Counted from the first letter of the stretch, positions 26,830 through 36,472 are shown. The stretch: DNA of 64,000 bases from Hyphomonas oceanitis SCH89 (GCF_000685295.1 NZ_ARYL01000014.1:40749-104748); one strand, 5' to 3'. Notes: a model not told the origin generated them from the sequence alone. Numbers and translations: made by a program.

Positions 26830-28512
26830 CTATTCGCCCTTGCCCGGGCTGGTCAGTGCGGCCTGGGCATCGGCGGTTTCGGCCAGTCGGGTGAGTTCAA
26901 TGAACTCGGCGCGATAGCCAAATTCATCTTCGCCCTTGGCACCCAGCCCCAGGTTTCGAATTGCCTCCCACCCGAACCCTGTGCCAAGGGCGTCCCCGCC
27001 TTTCAGCATTTCGCCAAATCCGGCTACGGCCGTAGCGAACCGGGCCCATTCCGGCGCGGTGTCCACGCTCTTGGAGCGATCCTTGTCGGTCACGGCATGG
27101 GTGATGAGGGTGGAGTCGCTTGCGCCCGGCGCCTTGTAGCGCAGCTTCACGAAGGCGTACTCGCCCTTGGTGCTGCCAGCCTTGGCCGCGTCGCCATAGC
27201 GGAGCGGGTCAATCGCCGCGCCGTCAGAGCCTGCTGGTGTCACTTCATAGATCGCCGTCACGCTTGTGCCCGCCCCAATGTCGCCAGCATCCACCTTGTC
27301 ATTGTTGAAATCCTCGCGCTCCAGCATCCGCGTCTCGTAGCCGATGAGGCGATATTCCGCGATCCGGGCCGGGTTGAACTCCACTTGGATCTTCACATCA
27401 TCCGCAATCGGGAAAATATTGCCCGCCATGTCATCGGCCAGCACTTTGCGCGCCTCCGACAGCGTGTCGACATAGGCCGCGATGCCATTCCCCGTCTGGG
27501 CAATCTTCTGCATCATCGCATCATTGTAATTGCCGCGCCCGAAGCCGATCACCGAGAGATAGATTCCCGTATCGCGTTTGCGGGAGACAAAATCCTCAAG
27601 CTGTTCGGGGTCTGAAATCCCCACATTGAAGTCGCCATCGGTCAGCAGCATCACGCGGTTGACCGCATCCTTCTTCAGGCCCTGTTCGGCGAGCGAATAG
27701 GCAAGGCGCAGGCCTTCGCCGCCCGCAGTCGAGCCGCCTGCCTGCAGGTCTTCCAGCGCCGCCACGATCTTGCGCTTATCGCTCACCGGCGTCGGCGGCA
27801 GGATTTCACCCGCAGCTCCGGCATAGACCACGATCGCAATCGTGTCCGTCGGCGCCATCTCCTCCAGCATCAGCTTGATCGCCTGCTTGGCCAGCGGCAG
27901 CTTGTCCTCGGAGAACATCGAGCCCGACACGTCCATCAGAAGCGTCAGATTGATCGGCGGGCGCGCATCGCGGTCAATGTCGCGGCCCTGGATGCCGATC
28001 TGCATCAGTTCGCGCCCCGCATTGAAGGGCGACGGCATCAGGTTGACGCTGGTCGAGAACGGGTCCGCGCCTTTCTCAGGCTGCGGATAGGTATAGTCGA
28101 AATAATTGATCAGCTCCTCGATGCGCACGGCGTCCTTCGGCGGCAGCGTGCCCCCCTTCAGGAAGCGACGCACGTTTGCGTAAGACGCTGTGTCCACATC
28201 AATCGAGAAAGTCGAGACCGGCTCTTCGCTGGTCAGCTTCACCGGATTGGCATCGACATCCTCATACTTGTCCCGGAATTCCGGTTCCGGTGGGGCCTGC
28301 ATCGGCATCGGCGCCGGCATGGAGCGGCCCATAACGGCGGCCATTTCTGCTGAAGCGGCGGCCGGCGGTGGTGGTGCAGGCGGGGGAGGGGGCGGTGGTG
28401 GCGGCGGCGTTGCCGCAACCACCTCATCTGCCGGCGCGCCGGTCTCCGATGCACATCCTGTCAGCAGCGCTGCCGCTGCCACACTTGCCAATACCAATCC
28501 ATGCAGTCGCAT
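26830..28512 (-). CDS. von Willebrand factor A domain lipoprotein (YfbK-like)
   Basis: 560 residues from MRLHGLVLASVAAAALLTGC (ATG 28512), where LLTGC is a lipobox. A pure proline/alanine stretch (about residues 35-50) follows as a spacer. Next come a vWF_A-associated N-terminal domain (TFSIDVDTASYANVRRFL) and a vWA domain with the MIDAS motif DVSGSM near residue 194. The C-terminal DUF3520 ends at WARFATAVAGFGEMLKGG. These proteins bind divalent metal and are cell-envelope proteins of uncertain role. Confidence 0.9.
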   Translation of the reverse strand: MRLHGLVLASVAAAALLTGCASETGAPADEVVAATPPPPPPPPPPAPPPPAAASAEMAAVMGRSMPAPMPMQAPPEPEFRDKYEDVDANPVKLTSEEPVSTFSIDVDTASYANVRRFLKGGTLPPKDAVRIEELINYFDYTYPQPEKGADPFSTSVNLMPSPFNAGRELMQIGIQGRDIDRDARPPINLTLLMDVSGSMFSEDKLPLAKQAIKLMLEEMAPTDTIAIVVYAGAAGEILPPTPVSDKRKIVAALEDLQAGGSTAGGEGLRLAYSLAEQGLKKDAVNRVMLLTDGDFNVGISDPEQLEDFVSRKRDTGIYLSVIGFGRGNYNDAMMQKIAQTGNGIAAYVDTLSEARKVLADDMAGNIFPIADDVKIQVEFNPARIAEYRLIGYETRMLEREDFNNDKVDAGDIGAGTSVTAIYEVTPAGSDGAAIDPLRYGDAAKAGSTKGEYAFVKLRYKAPGASDSTLITHAVTDKDRSKSVDTAPEWARFATAVAGFGEMLKGGDALGTGFGWEAIRNLGLGAKGEDEFGYRAEFIELTRLAETADAQAALTSPGKGE

Positions 28513-28609
28513 ATCCCGTGTCCCTCCGTTTCGCGTCCGGGTACAGAGTGGCCGAGTCGTCATGGCGGGAATAGGGCAGAGTCAGGATTGTTTGGAGATT
28601 TCTAAGTCC

Positions 28610-30496
28610 TCAGTTGGATCGGTCGACCTGCGCGCCATACCATTGCTCCACATCTTTCTCCAGAATGTCGAGCGGACGCGGCCCGCCTGCGAGGATCACT
28701 TCATGGAAGGCCGCGCGGTCGAATTTCGGCCCCAGAACACGCTCGGCACGCTCGCGCAGGTCCAGGATGCGTTGGCGTCCCACCCAATAGGCCGCTGCCT
28801 GTCCCGGCCACACCGTATAGCGATCAACTTCCGCTGCCATGGCCGGTTCAGGCTGTCCGGTTACGCTGGTCAGATAGTCGATCGCCTGCTGACGGGTCCA
28901 GCGCATCCGGTGGATGCCGGTATCGGCGACGAGCCTTGCCGCGCGGAACAACATGCTCTGCAAATAGCCGATGCGCCCCAGCGGATCATCCGCATAGAGC
29001 CCCATGTCGTCCGCCAGCGTTTCAGCATAGACGCCCCAGCCTTCGCCATAGGCTACGTTCCAGATCATCTGGCGCGCCAGCGGCAGGTTCGCGCGCTCTG
29101 CCGCCACAGCGCTCTCCAGGTGATGGCCCGGCAGCGTCTCGTGATAGACCAGCGTGGCAAGGGTAAAGTCAGGCCAGTCGGTCATGTCCTTCAGGTTGAT
29201 CTCGAACACCCCGGGCGCTGTGCCATTGGCCGGCGCCGCACTATAGAAGGCCGAGGGGGAGGAGTTCTGCAAGAAGTCCGGTACGGCGCGGATGGCCACG
29301 CGCGTCTTAGGCAATTTCGGAATCTCGCCTCCGAGTGCCGATTCTGCTTTCTGCTCCAGCAGCCGCATGCGTTCCAGCAGTGCGATCCGGCCTTCTTCCG
29401 TGTCGGGATAGGCCTGTTCCGGCAGGGCTGCCAGCGCGACCAGCCGCTCGGCGACTGTGCCTTCAACAAAGCCCGCCTCGGTCAGCGCCGCATCGATCTG
29501 ATCGGTCAGCGCGATCACTTCGCGCTTGCCCAAGGCGTGCAGCTCTTCAGCGCTCACCCCGTCATAGGTATAGGCCGCCAGCGAGGCATCATAATAAGCG
29601 TCGCCATCCGGCAGCTGCCACACGCCCGGTTGCGACGGCGCCTTGGTGGCGAGTGCAATCATGTCGTCGGCAAAGCGCTCATAGGCCGGCAGGATCTTGT
29701 CCTCCACCATCTCGCGCGCCTGCAGGGCCAGCTTTTCTCGCTCTTCAGATGTCAGGTCTTCCGGCCCGGAGAGCAGGCTGTCCAGCGTCACCACGAGAAT
29801 GTGGGTTTCGGCCGGGCTTTGGCCCATCTCGGTCGCCAGCACCGCCATCCGCCGCAGGATGAAATCCGGCGGGATTACGCCTGCCGAGGCATCGGCGTAA
29901 AGCCGGCGGCGTTCGTCATCAATCGCATCGGGCAGGGCGGCAAGGCGCGCAATATAGTCTCGGGCATCCTGCGCCGTCAGCACGGGGTGTGATTTCGTCA
30001 TCAGGTCCGGCACGTCGATATAAGCGCCGCGCATCTGGTCAGCGACATAAGGATAGGCGATGCCGAGCCCGGTCTGCCCATGTCCGGCCACGAACAGGCT
30101 CTCGGCGGTCTCATAGGCCTTGATCAGCGTTTCCAGATTATGCGCCTGCGCGCTGCCCGGTGCGGGCTTCGGCGTATCGGCCAGTGCCTGGAGCATTTCC
30201 AGCCGCGATACGCGGGTGCGCTCATAGGCGGCCTGCGAACGGTCCGTCAGATAGCGGTTGAAGTCATAGCCAACCGTCTTTTCGGTCAGGCCCAGTCGTG
30301 TCGCCAGTTCCGGGTCGCGCGCCAGCTCGGTCTGCGCCAGCGTCGTCATCAATTGGTCCACCTGCCGCGCGATTCGGCGTGGCGTGCCGGAATCATCGAC
30401 CGGGGCCGAACACGTGGCCAGCGGCAGGGCCATGGCAAGGCCGATCGCTGCTGAAGCTACGCGCTTTTGGAAGCTGGTTAGCCTCTGCATGAACAT
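28610..30496 (-). CDS. DUF885 family secreted metal-dependent protein
   Basis: 628 residues. The N-terminal 30 residues form a signal sequence ending near LPLATCSAP, possibly a lipoprotein (T at -1 is unusual). The typical zinc-protease-like motif HETLPGHHLES is near residue 455, followed by YGEGWGVYAETLADDMGLY and a distal RQAIDYLTSVTGQPEPAMAAEVDRY. DUF885 proteins are thought to be periplasmic peptidases. The gene is divergent from sapC. Confidence 0.88.
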   Translation of the reverse strand: MFMQRLTSFQKRVASAAIGLAMALPLATCSAPVDDSGTPRRIARQVDQLMTTLAQTELARDPELATRLGLTEKTVGYDFNRYLTDRSQAAYERTRVSRLEMLQALADTPKPAPGSAQAHNLETLIKAYETAESLFVAGHGQTGLGIAYPYVADQMRGAYIDVPDLMTKSHPVLTAQDARDYIARLAALPDAIDDERRRLYADASAGVIPPDFILRRMAVLATEMGQSPAETHILVVTLDSLLSGPEDLTSEEREKLALQAREMVEDKILPAYERFADDMIALATKAPSQPGVWQLPDGDAYYDASLAAYTYDGVSAEELHALGKREVIALTDQIDAALTEAGFVEGTVAERLVALAALPEQAYPDTEEGRIALLERMRLLEQKAESALGGEIPKLPKTRVAIRAVPDFLQNSSPSAFYSAAPANGTAPGVFEINLKDMTDWPDFTLATLVYHETLPGHHLESAVAAERANLPLARQMIWNVAYGEGWGVYAETLADDMGLYADDPLGRIGYLQSMLFRAARLVADTGIHRMRWTRQQAIDYLTSVTGQPEPAMAAEVDRYTVWPGQAAAYWVGRQRILDLRERAERVLGPKFDRAAFHEVILAGGPRPLDILEKDVEQWYGAQVDRSN

Positions 30497-30600
30497 GTCG
30501 TCGTTTTCACCTTGTCTAGACTGTACTTCAAGCCGGTTCGGGTGTTGTGGCCAGCCCCTATTTCCGCTAACGCTCGGCCCATCAAATCAGGAGCAGACAC

Positions 30601-31404
30601 GTGAACAACCCCCCTGCAACACCGCAAAACGGCGGTACTTCGCCTCTCACAGGCCAAGTCCTCTTCTACCAGCAGCCCCAGCCGCTGTCTCCGGAAGATC
30701 ACGGTGGCCTTGGCGTCAAGCAGGTCGCTGAACCCTTCGGTTTCATGCGTCAGGCGCACGCCGTGCCGATCACGGTCACCGAGTTTGGTCTTGCGGCCGC
30801 CTCGTATCCGATCATCTTTGTCGGCGCTGACCGTACGCCGGTCGCAGTCATGGGCGTCCGTCAGGGCCAGAACCTGTTCGTCGATGCCAATGGCCGTGTG
30901 CCGGATGATCACTATGTGCCCGCCTTCGTGCGCCGCTATCCGTTCGTGTTTGCGTCCGATGACCAGTCAGATCGCCTGATCCTGTGCGTCGACCGCGCTG
31001 CGCCCATGGTGTCCAACCAGCCGGAAGTGCCTTTCTTCGAGAATGGCCAGCCGACCAAGTTCACCAATGATGCCATCGAATTCTGCAAGGAATTCGAGCG
31101 TCAGCGCCGTGCAACCGCTGAATTCACCAAGATGATTATGGATCTCGACCTGATGGAAGAGAAATCCATCGGCTTCCAGCCGCGCGATGCGCAGGGCAAT
31201 GAATCCGGTCCGCAGCAGAAAGTGGCTGACTATTTCGCCATTTCCGAAGAGCGCCTCAGCGCCCTTCAAGACGACAAATACCTTGAGCTGCGCAACAATG
31301 GTGCCCTTGGTGCCTGCTATGCGCACCTCGTCTCGCTGCTTAACTGGCAGAAGATCATCCAGCGCGCCATCCGTAGCGCGCCGGCGGCCCAGCCTGCTGC
31401 CTGA
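30601..31404 (+). CDS. SapC family protein
   Basis: 267 residues with no signal peptide. The family pattern is clear: FGFMRQAHAVPITVTEFGLAAASYPIIF, then RYPFVFASDD and GALGACYAHLVSLLNWQKI. SapC was named from S-layer-associated gene clusters but its activity is unknown. A strong terminator follows. It stands as a single-gene unit. Confidence 0.9.
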   Translation: MNNPPATPQNGGTSPLTGQVLFYQQPQPLSPEDHGGLGVKQVAEPFGFMRQAHAVPITVTEFGLAAASYPIIFVGADRTPVAVMGVRQGQNLFVDANGRVPDDHYVPAFVRRYPFVFASDDQSDRLILCVDRAAPMVSNQPEVPFFENGQPTKFTNDAIEFCKEFERQRRATAEFTKMIMDLDLMEEKSIGFQPRDAQGNESGPQQKVADYFAISEERLSALQDDKYLELRNNGALGACYAHLVSLLNWQKIIQRAIRSAPAAQPAA

Positions 31405-31428
31405 TCGCTATTTATACCTTAATTCAGG

Positions 31429-31456
31429 GGCGGCGCCGCAAGGCGCCGCCCTTTTT
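31429..31456 (+). terminator. Rho-independent terminator after sapC-like gene
   Basis: A perfect 9-base stem (GGCGGCGCC / GGCGCCGCC) with a GCAA tetraloop is followed by CTTTTT. It ends 52 bases after the stop codon. Confidence 0.93.
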
Positions 31457-31560
31457 GCATCTGCGGCACATTGCTCGCGCCGTGTTCACGAAAAGGCGAG
31501 GGTCTTCATTCTCCAGCCAATCGCAGGCATATGGGCAGCTGGCATAATGAAAGCCCTGTC

Positions 31561-33660
31561 ATGATCCGTATCTTCACAAGTCTTCTGGCCATCTTCTTCC
31601 TCGGCGCCTTGGCCTCTGCCAGCGCCGCGCCCGTCGATGGCGGCCATGCCCGTGTCGAGCTGATCGCGGAGCGTTCCAGCGTCATGCCGGGCGAAACGAT
31701 CTATGCCGCCCTCAAGATGGACCTTGATCCCGATTGGCACGTCTATTGGCGCAATGCGGGCGATGCTGGCCTGCCGCCGGAACTGATCTATCGGGAAACC
31801 AGCAACATTCCCGGCGGCGCCATTGGCGATTTTGTCTGGCCCGTCCCGCATCTCCTGCCTGTCGTTGAGGGCGAGATCATGGATTACGGCTACAGCCATG
31901 AGGTCATCCTGCCATTCCCGCTGATGATCCCGGCCAATGCTTCCGGCACGGTCCAGCTCGATGTCGTGGCCGATTATCTTATCTGTGAAGACATCTGCGT
32001 GCCCGAAACGGCCGATGTCTCACTGACGCTGAATGTTGGCGAACCCGTACCTGACACCCAAAACGGCGACATGATCTCGCAATGGATCGCGCAGGCGCCG
32101 CTGGCATTTGTCGGCGAGGCCCATGTCGATACTGAGGCCACGCCCTGGAAGCTCAGCCTGCGCGGCGAGCCCGGCCTCACGCGCGACGCCGATATCCGCT
32201 TCTTCCCCTTCGGTCACGAGATCAGCCACCCCGCCGCCCAGCCGGTCAGTTTCGGCTCGGCAGGCGCAACGCTGACGCTGACCCCCGCAGGCAGTGCGCC
32301 GCTTGAAGGCAATCTCGACGGCGTCCTCGTCGTGGAACACGCTGACGGCACGCGCCTCGGCTATGAAATCTCGGCTGCGCAGGGGCCGGCCTTTGAAAAC
32401 ACGTCCGGTCTCGCCGCGATCCGCTCCGGCAAGGGCGGGGCAGGGGGCGGCAGCAGCCTCCTCACGCTTGCCTTTTTCGCCCTGATCGGCGGCCTCATCC
32501 TCAATCTCATGCCCTGCGTGCTGCCGGTCCTCTCGATCAAGGCCATGGGTATGGTCTCTGCCGCCGCCAGCGGCCACGCCAACGAGCTGCGCAGCCATGG
32601 CATCTGGTACACGGCCGGCGTCCTTGTCTCCTTCGCCGCCCTGGCAGGTGCGATCGTTGCCGTGCGCGCCGCTACAGGCTCGGCCACGCTTGGCTTCCAG
32701 CTTCAGAACGGGCCGACCGTCGCCATTCTCGCGCTCATCATGTTCGCCATTGGCCTCTGGCTGATGGGCCTCTTCGAGCTCGGCACATCCATCCAGAACA
32801 CTGGCAGCGGTCTCGCCAGCCGCAACGGCGCCGCTGGCGCCTTCTTCACCGGCATCCTCGCCGCCGTCGTCGGCGCGCCCTGCGTCGGGCCGTTCCTCGG
32901 CGTGGCCCTCGGCGCCGTGCTCAGCCAGCCCGCGCCTGCCGTCTTCATCGTCTTCCTCGCTATGGGCTTTGGCCTCGCGCTACCCTTCCTGCTGCTCAGC
33001 TTTGTGCCCGGCCTGAAGCGCCTCCTGCCGAAGCCCGGCAAGTGGATGGAAACGCTGAAACAATTCTTCGCTTTCCCCATGTTCCTCACCGCAGCCTGGC
33101 TCCTCTCCGTGCTTGGCGCCCTCTCCGGCCACAGCGCTGTTGCGTGGACCGTCGCTGGTGCCACCGCCATCACCTTCGCCATCTGGCTCGCCCGTCGCGG
33201 CGGCATTCCCGCCCGCGCGGTTGCGGCTGCAATCCTCGTCCTCGGCTTTGCCTACCCGGCCCTGCGCGCCAATGCGCCTGCCGCCGCTGAAGGCAACTCG
33301 GCCGCCTATGCCGCCAAATACGAAACCGAAGCCTGGAGCCCTGAGCGCGTCTCCGAGCTGACTGCGCAAGGCCGCCCCGTCTTCGTCGACTTCACCGCCA
33401 CATGGTGCGCCACCTGCCAGCTGAACAAGCTCAGCACGCTGAAAACCGCCGCTGTGCAGGAGGCTTTCGCCGACGCCAATGTCGCCTTCCTCGTGGCAGA
33501 CTTCACCCGCAAGGATCCCGTCATCGCCGAGGAACTGAAGCGCCGCGAACGCGCAGGCGTGCCCATGTATCTCTGGTATCCTGCCGGTGCCTCAGAGCCC
33601 GATATCCTGCCTGAAATCCTGTCTAAAGACCTTGTGATTGGACTTCTTGCCCCATCATGA
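31561..33660 (+). CDS. DsbD/ScsB-like protein-disulfide reductase
   Basis: 699 residues from MIRIFTSLLAIFFLG (ATG 31561); the frame also opens at 31471. A signal peptide (to about residue 22) leads a periplasmic domain with a redox pair in ICEDIC (about C141/C145). Eight or so membrane helices follow, with Cys in NLMPCVLPVLS (C319) and GAPCVGPF (C441). The C-terminal thioredoxin domain has WCATC (C616/C619). It passes electrons from cytoplasmic thioredoxin to periplasmic partners, probably including the redoxin encoded next. Confidence 0.93.
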   Translation: MIRIFTSLLAIFFLGALASASAAPVDGGHARVELIAERSSVMPGETIYAALKMDLDPDWHVYWRNAGDAGLPPELIYRETSNIPGGAIGDFVWPVPHLLPVVEGEIMDYGYSHEVILPFPLMIPANASGTVQLDVVADYLICEDICVPETADVSLTLNVGEPVPDTQNGDMISQWIAQAPLAFVGEAHVDTEATPWKLSLRGEPGLTRDADIRFFPFGHEISHPAAQPVSFGSAGATLTLTPAGSAPLEGNLDGVLVVEHADGTRLGYEISAAQGPAFENTSGLAAIRSGKGGAGGGSSLLTLAFFALIGGLILNLMPCVLPVLSIKAMGMVSAAASGHANELRSHGIWYTAGVLVSFAALAGAIVAVRAATGSATLGFQLQNGPTVAILALIMFAIGLWLMGLFELGTSIQNTGSGLASRNGAAGAFFTGILAAVVGAPCVGPFLGVALGAVLSQPAPAVFIVFLAMGFGLALPFLLLSFVPGLKRLLPKPGKWMETLKQFFAFPMFLTAAWLLSVLGALSGHSAVAWTVAGATAITFAIWLARRGGIPARAVAAAILVLGFAYPALRANAPAAAEGNSAAYAAKYETEAWSPERVSELTAQGRPVFVDFTATWCATCQLNKLSTLKTAAVQEAFADANVAFLVADFTRKDPVIAEELKRRERAGVPMYLWYPAGASEPDILPEILSKDLVIGLLAPS

Positions 33661-33716
33661 CTTGAATACGGGGCGGGAGGGGTCGATTTTTACATCAGAT
33701 ACCAAGGAGACTGCCC

Positions 33717-34364
33717 ATGTTCAGCCGCCGCAACTTTTCCCTCGCCGCAGGCATGGCCGCCGCTGTCGCACTGACAGCTGGCGCCCTTATCGCCTCGACG
33801 GCCAATGCCAGCCCGCTCGTGGCGCCCGGCGAACCGGCGCCGGCCTTTATCGGTCTTGATTCCGAAGGCCAGAGCGTCTCCCTCGCTGATTTCGCCGGCA
33901 AGACGGTCGTCCTCGAATGGACCAATGATGGCTGCCCCTTCGTCCAGAAGCATTATACAACGCCGCCCTCGAACATGCAGACGCTGCAGACCGAAGCTGC
34001 CGCCGATGACGTTGTCTGGCTCTCGGTCATCTCCTCGGCCCCAGGCAAGCAGGGCCATGTTTCCGGCAATGAGGCCAATGCCCTGACCTCCAGCCGCAGC
34101 GCCGCCCCGGCTCACGTCATCCTCGACCCGTCCGGCGACATCGGCCGCCTCTACGGCGCCAAGACGACGCCCCACATGTTTGTAATCAAGGCTGACGGCA
34201 CGCTGGCCTATGAAGGTGCCATCGATTCCAAACCCTCCGCCCGCGTCGACGATATCGACACGGCCACCAATTACGTCCGGGCCGCCCTCACCCGCGTGGC
34301 CGCCGACGAGCCCGTCACGGTTGCCAGCTCCAAGCCCTATGGCTGCTCTGTGAAGTACGAATAG
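33717..34364 (+). CDS. Exported AhpC/TSA-type redoxin
   Basis: 215 residues. The N-terminus has SRRNFSLAAGMAAAVAL, a twin-arginine-like signal, with cleavage near ANASP. The redoxin domain holds a single active-site Cys in NDGCPFVQKHY (about residue 80) and KTTPHMFVIKADGTLAYEGAID. One more Cys is in the C-terminal YGCSVKY. It follows the DsbD-like gene by 56 bases and is a likely recipient of its electrons, acting on peroxides or thiols in the periplasm. Confidence 0.88.
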   Translation: MFSRRNFSLAAGMAAAVALTAGALIASTANASPLVAPGEPAPAFIGLDSEGQSVSLADFAGKTVVLEWTNDGCPFVQKHYTTPPSNMQTLQTEAAADDVVWLSVISSAPGKQGHVSGNEANALTSSRSAAPAHVILDPSGDIGRLYGAKTTPHMFVIKADGTLAYEGAIDSKPSARVDDIDTATNYVRAALTRVAADEPVTVASSKPYGCSVKYE

Positions 34365-34397
34365 GCCTCAGCGGTCCGGCGCCAAATTGGCCGGGCC

Positions 34398-34772
34398 TTA
34401 GACAGCTTCCGCGATGTCGAACCCGGCCACCCTGCCGTCCCGAAAATGGAAGACGTGTCCGACCGTCTTGTCCTTCAGCCCGTGCGTCTGCCCCTCTAGC
34501 GGCTTGCCCTCGAGATCACGGACGGATTGGCGGACCTCCGCGAGGATCGCGCCATCCGCCATTCGCTGAAAGCCCAAAGGCTCGACGTGCGGACTGACCA
34601 TGGTCCACTGGCGCGTCCAGTATTCGCGCACGGCCTCGCGGCCATGAACATGTCCGCCATCCATCCCGTTGGCCCAGGCAACATCATCGGTCAGCACGGC
34701 CAGAACGCCGTCAATGTCGCGTGCGTTGAAGCTGACATACATGCGTTCAACGGTTTTGATGTCATCTTCCAT
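34398..34772 (-). CDS. SnoaL/NTF2-like small protein
   Basis: 124 residues from MEDDIKTVERMYVSFNARD (ATG 34772). The opening helix and VLAVLTDDVAWANGMDGGHVHGREAVREYW are typical of the SnoaL-like NTF2 fold, a cone-shaped pocket used by isomerases, cyclases and binding proteins. It is divergent from a MarR gene, 89 bases away, with a palindrome in between, so it is likely that regulator's target. Confidence 0.82.
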   Translation of the reverse strand: MEDDIKTVERMYVSFNARDIDGVLAVLTDDVAWANGMDGGHVHGREAVREYWTRQWTMVSPHVEPLGFQRMADGAILAEVRQSVRDLEGKPLEGQTHGLKDKTVGHVFHFRDGRVAGFDIAEAV

Positions 34773-34798
34773 CGCGTCGCTCCTTGCAGAGTTTGGGT

Positions 34799-34816
34799 AT
34801 TGTATCGAATACATAT
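34799..34816. promoter_or_regulatory. Palindromic operator candidate between NTF2-like and MarR genes
   Basis: TGTAT-CGA-ATACA at 34801-34813 is a perfect dyad, extended by AT/AT outside. It lies 29 bases from the NTF2-like start and 49 from the MarR start. MarR dimers usually bind such AT-rich palindromes over the shared promoter. Confidence 0.6.
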
Positions 34817-34861
34817 GCACGTATATATTTGAGACTGGATAGGTGCAAGGGGTGATTTGCG

Positions 34862-35332
34862 ATGGACATGAATGTGCTTTCGACGCCGGGGCACCTGATC
34901 AGTCTGGCGGCGCGCGGTTTCGCCCGCCTCAGCGAAGCGCGGCTCAAGCCGCTTGGCTTCGGCGTGGGGCACCTGCCCGTGCTGGTCGCGCTCCAGGATG
35001 GCCGTGCCAGCACGCAACGCGATCTCGCCCGCTTTGCGCGGGTCGAACAGCCGCCAATGGCCCAGATGCTCGCCCGCATGGAGCGCGACGGGCTGATCCG
35101 GCGCACGCCTGACCCGGCCGATGGACGCAGCAGCCTCATCACGCTGACAGAGCGCGCAGAAGCACGCCTGCCGGACGCCGTTGCCGTCCTGCTGCAGGGA
35201 AATGATGACGTGCTGCGCGACTTCACGGACGAGGAGGCAGGTCTGCTCGTAACCCTGCTGACGCGCCTGATCGCAAACCTTGATCGGGTCGCAGGCGCCG
35301 AAGCCTCGCCCGGCCCGGAACGCTCATCCTGA
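34862..35332 (+). CDS. MarR family transcriptional regulator
   Basis: 156 residues. The winged helix holds LVALQDGRASTQRDLARFARVEQPPMAQMLARMERDGLIRR (quoted in part) and the wing TPDPADGRSSLITLT. Ligand-responsive repression of the divergent NTF2-like gene is the simplest model. Its last codons and TGA stop (35330-35332) lie inside a REP-like repeat, so the C-terminus appears to have been set by the repeat. Confidence 0.9.
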   Translation: MDMNVLSTPGHLISLAARGFARLSEARLKPLGFGVGHLPVLVALQDGRASTQRDLARFARVEQPPMAQMLARMERDGLIRRTPDPADGRSSLITLTERAEARLPDAVAVLLQGNDDVLRDFTDEEAGLLVTLLTRLIANLDRVAGAEASPGPERSS

Positions 35333-35406
35333 GCGAAGTCGAAGGACGAGCGTGGGCTTCCTGTTCTTGCCGTACGGGCCCGTCCTCCGACTTCGCTCAG
35401 GATGAG
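35323..35406. repeat. REP-like repeat pair, inverted copies 2 and 3
   Basis: Copy 2 (35323-35350, forward) and copy 3 (35381-35406, inverted) repeat the 28-base unit seen at 24317. They face each other across a 30-base spacer and could form a large stem-loop that also ends the MarR transcript. Copy 2 supplies the last two Ser codons and stop of the MarR gene. Confidence 0.85.
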
Positions 35407-35491
35407 CCCCTCTTGTGCCCATCCCCTGCGTCAGGCTTGCCTTCACCCCCCTCCCATTTATGACAGGTATGTCTAAAAAGAGGGGCAGGCC

Positions 35492-36472
35492 ATGAGTTCA
35501 GGATCCGACAGTATCGTCCGCGACCAGCCGGCGGAAATGCCCTCCGAAGGCGGCCCGCTGCTCGAATATCACGGCAACCTGCCGCCATCGCCCGCCTGGT
35601 TCCAGGACGCCGTCGCAACGCCCTACGAGACCCATTTCGTTGACGTCAAAGGCGCCAAGGTCCGCTACCAGCGCTGGGGCCAGCGCGGACGGCCCGGCCT
35701 GCTCCTCGTGCACGGCAACGGCGCCCATGCGCACTGGTGGGACTTCATCGCGCCCTATTTCGCCCAGCATTACAATGTCGCCGCGCTCACCTTCTCCGGC
35801 ATGGGCGACAGCGAGTGGCGCGAGAAATACGACATGGCGACCTTCGCCGAAGAGGAAGTCGCCGTCGCCGAGGATGCAGGCCTCTTCGATGCGGACGTAA
35901 AGCCCATCATCGTCGCCCATTCCTTCGGCGGCTTCGTCACCCTCGTCACCGGCGCCGAACATGGCGACCGCTTCACCGGCATGGTCATCGTCGACAGCCC
36001 CGTGAATCCCCCGGAACGGCCCCATCAGGGTCCGCCGCGCTCCGGTCGCCCCAACAAGGTCTATGATGATCTCGCCAGCGCGCTTGGCCGCTTCCGCCTC
36101 GCGCCGCCGCAGATCTGCGACAACCATTACGCCATGGACTATATCGCCCGCTGGAGCCTCAAGAAGGCCGATGGCGGCTGGACGTGGAAGTTCGATCCCT
36201 CGATCTGGACCCATTTCGAGCCGAACGACGCGCCCGGCGACATGCTGAAGGCTGCCAAGTGCCGCATCGCCATCATTCGCGGCGAGGAAAGTGCGCTGAT
36301 GCCCGATGATGTCGGCGCCTATATGCGCAAGCTGCTCGGCCATCAGGTGCCGTTCATATCGATCCCGCATGCGCGCCACCATGTCATGCTCGACCAGCCG
36401 CTCGCCTTCGTCTCGGCCCTGCGCACGCTGCTCGCTGAATGGGACCATTCAGAGCCCCACCGCAGCGTATAA
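35492..36472 (+). CDS. Alpha/beta hydrolase
   Basis: 326 residues. The oxyanion HGNGAHAHWWDF region is near residue 72, the nucleophile elbow AHSFGG with Ser about 144, an acid in MVIVDSP near 170 or later, and the catalytic His in HARHHVMLDQP near 296. No signal peptide. A long cap region (residues 170-245) is rich in Pro and aromatic residues. Esterase or epoxide-hydrolase-like chemistry is possible. Confidence 0.9.
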   Translation: MSSGSDSIVRDQPAEMPSEGGPLLEYHGNLPPSPAWFQDAVATPYETHFVDVKGAKVRYQRWGQRGRPGLLLVHGNGAHAHWWDFIAPYFAQHYNVAALTFSGMGDSEWREKYDMATFAEEEVAVAEDAGLFDADVKPIIVAHSFGGFVTLVTGAEHGDRFTGMVIVDSPVNPPERPHQGPPRSGRPNKVYDDLASALGRFRLAPPQICDNHYAMDYIARWSLKKADGGWTWKFDPSIWTHFEPNDAPGDMLKAAKCRIAIIRGEESALMPDDVGAYMRKLLGHQVPFISIPHARHHVMLDQPLAFVSALRTLLAEWDHSEPHRSV

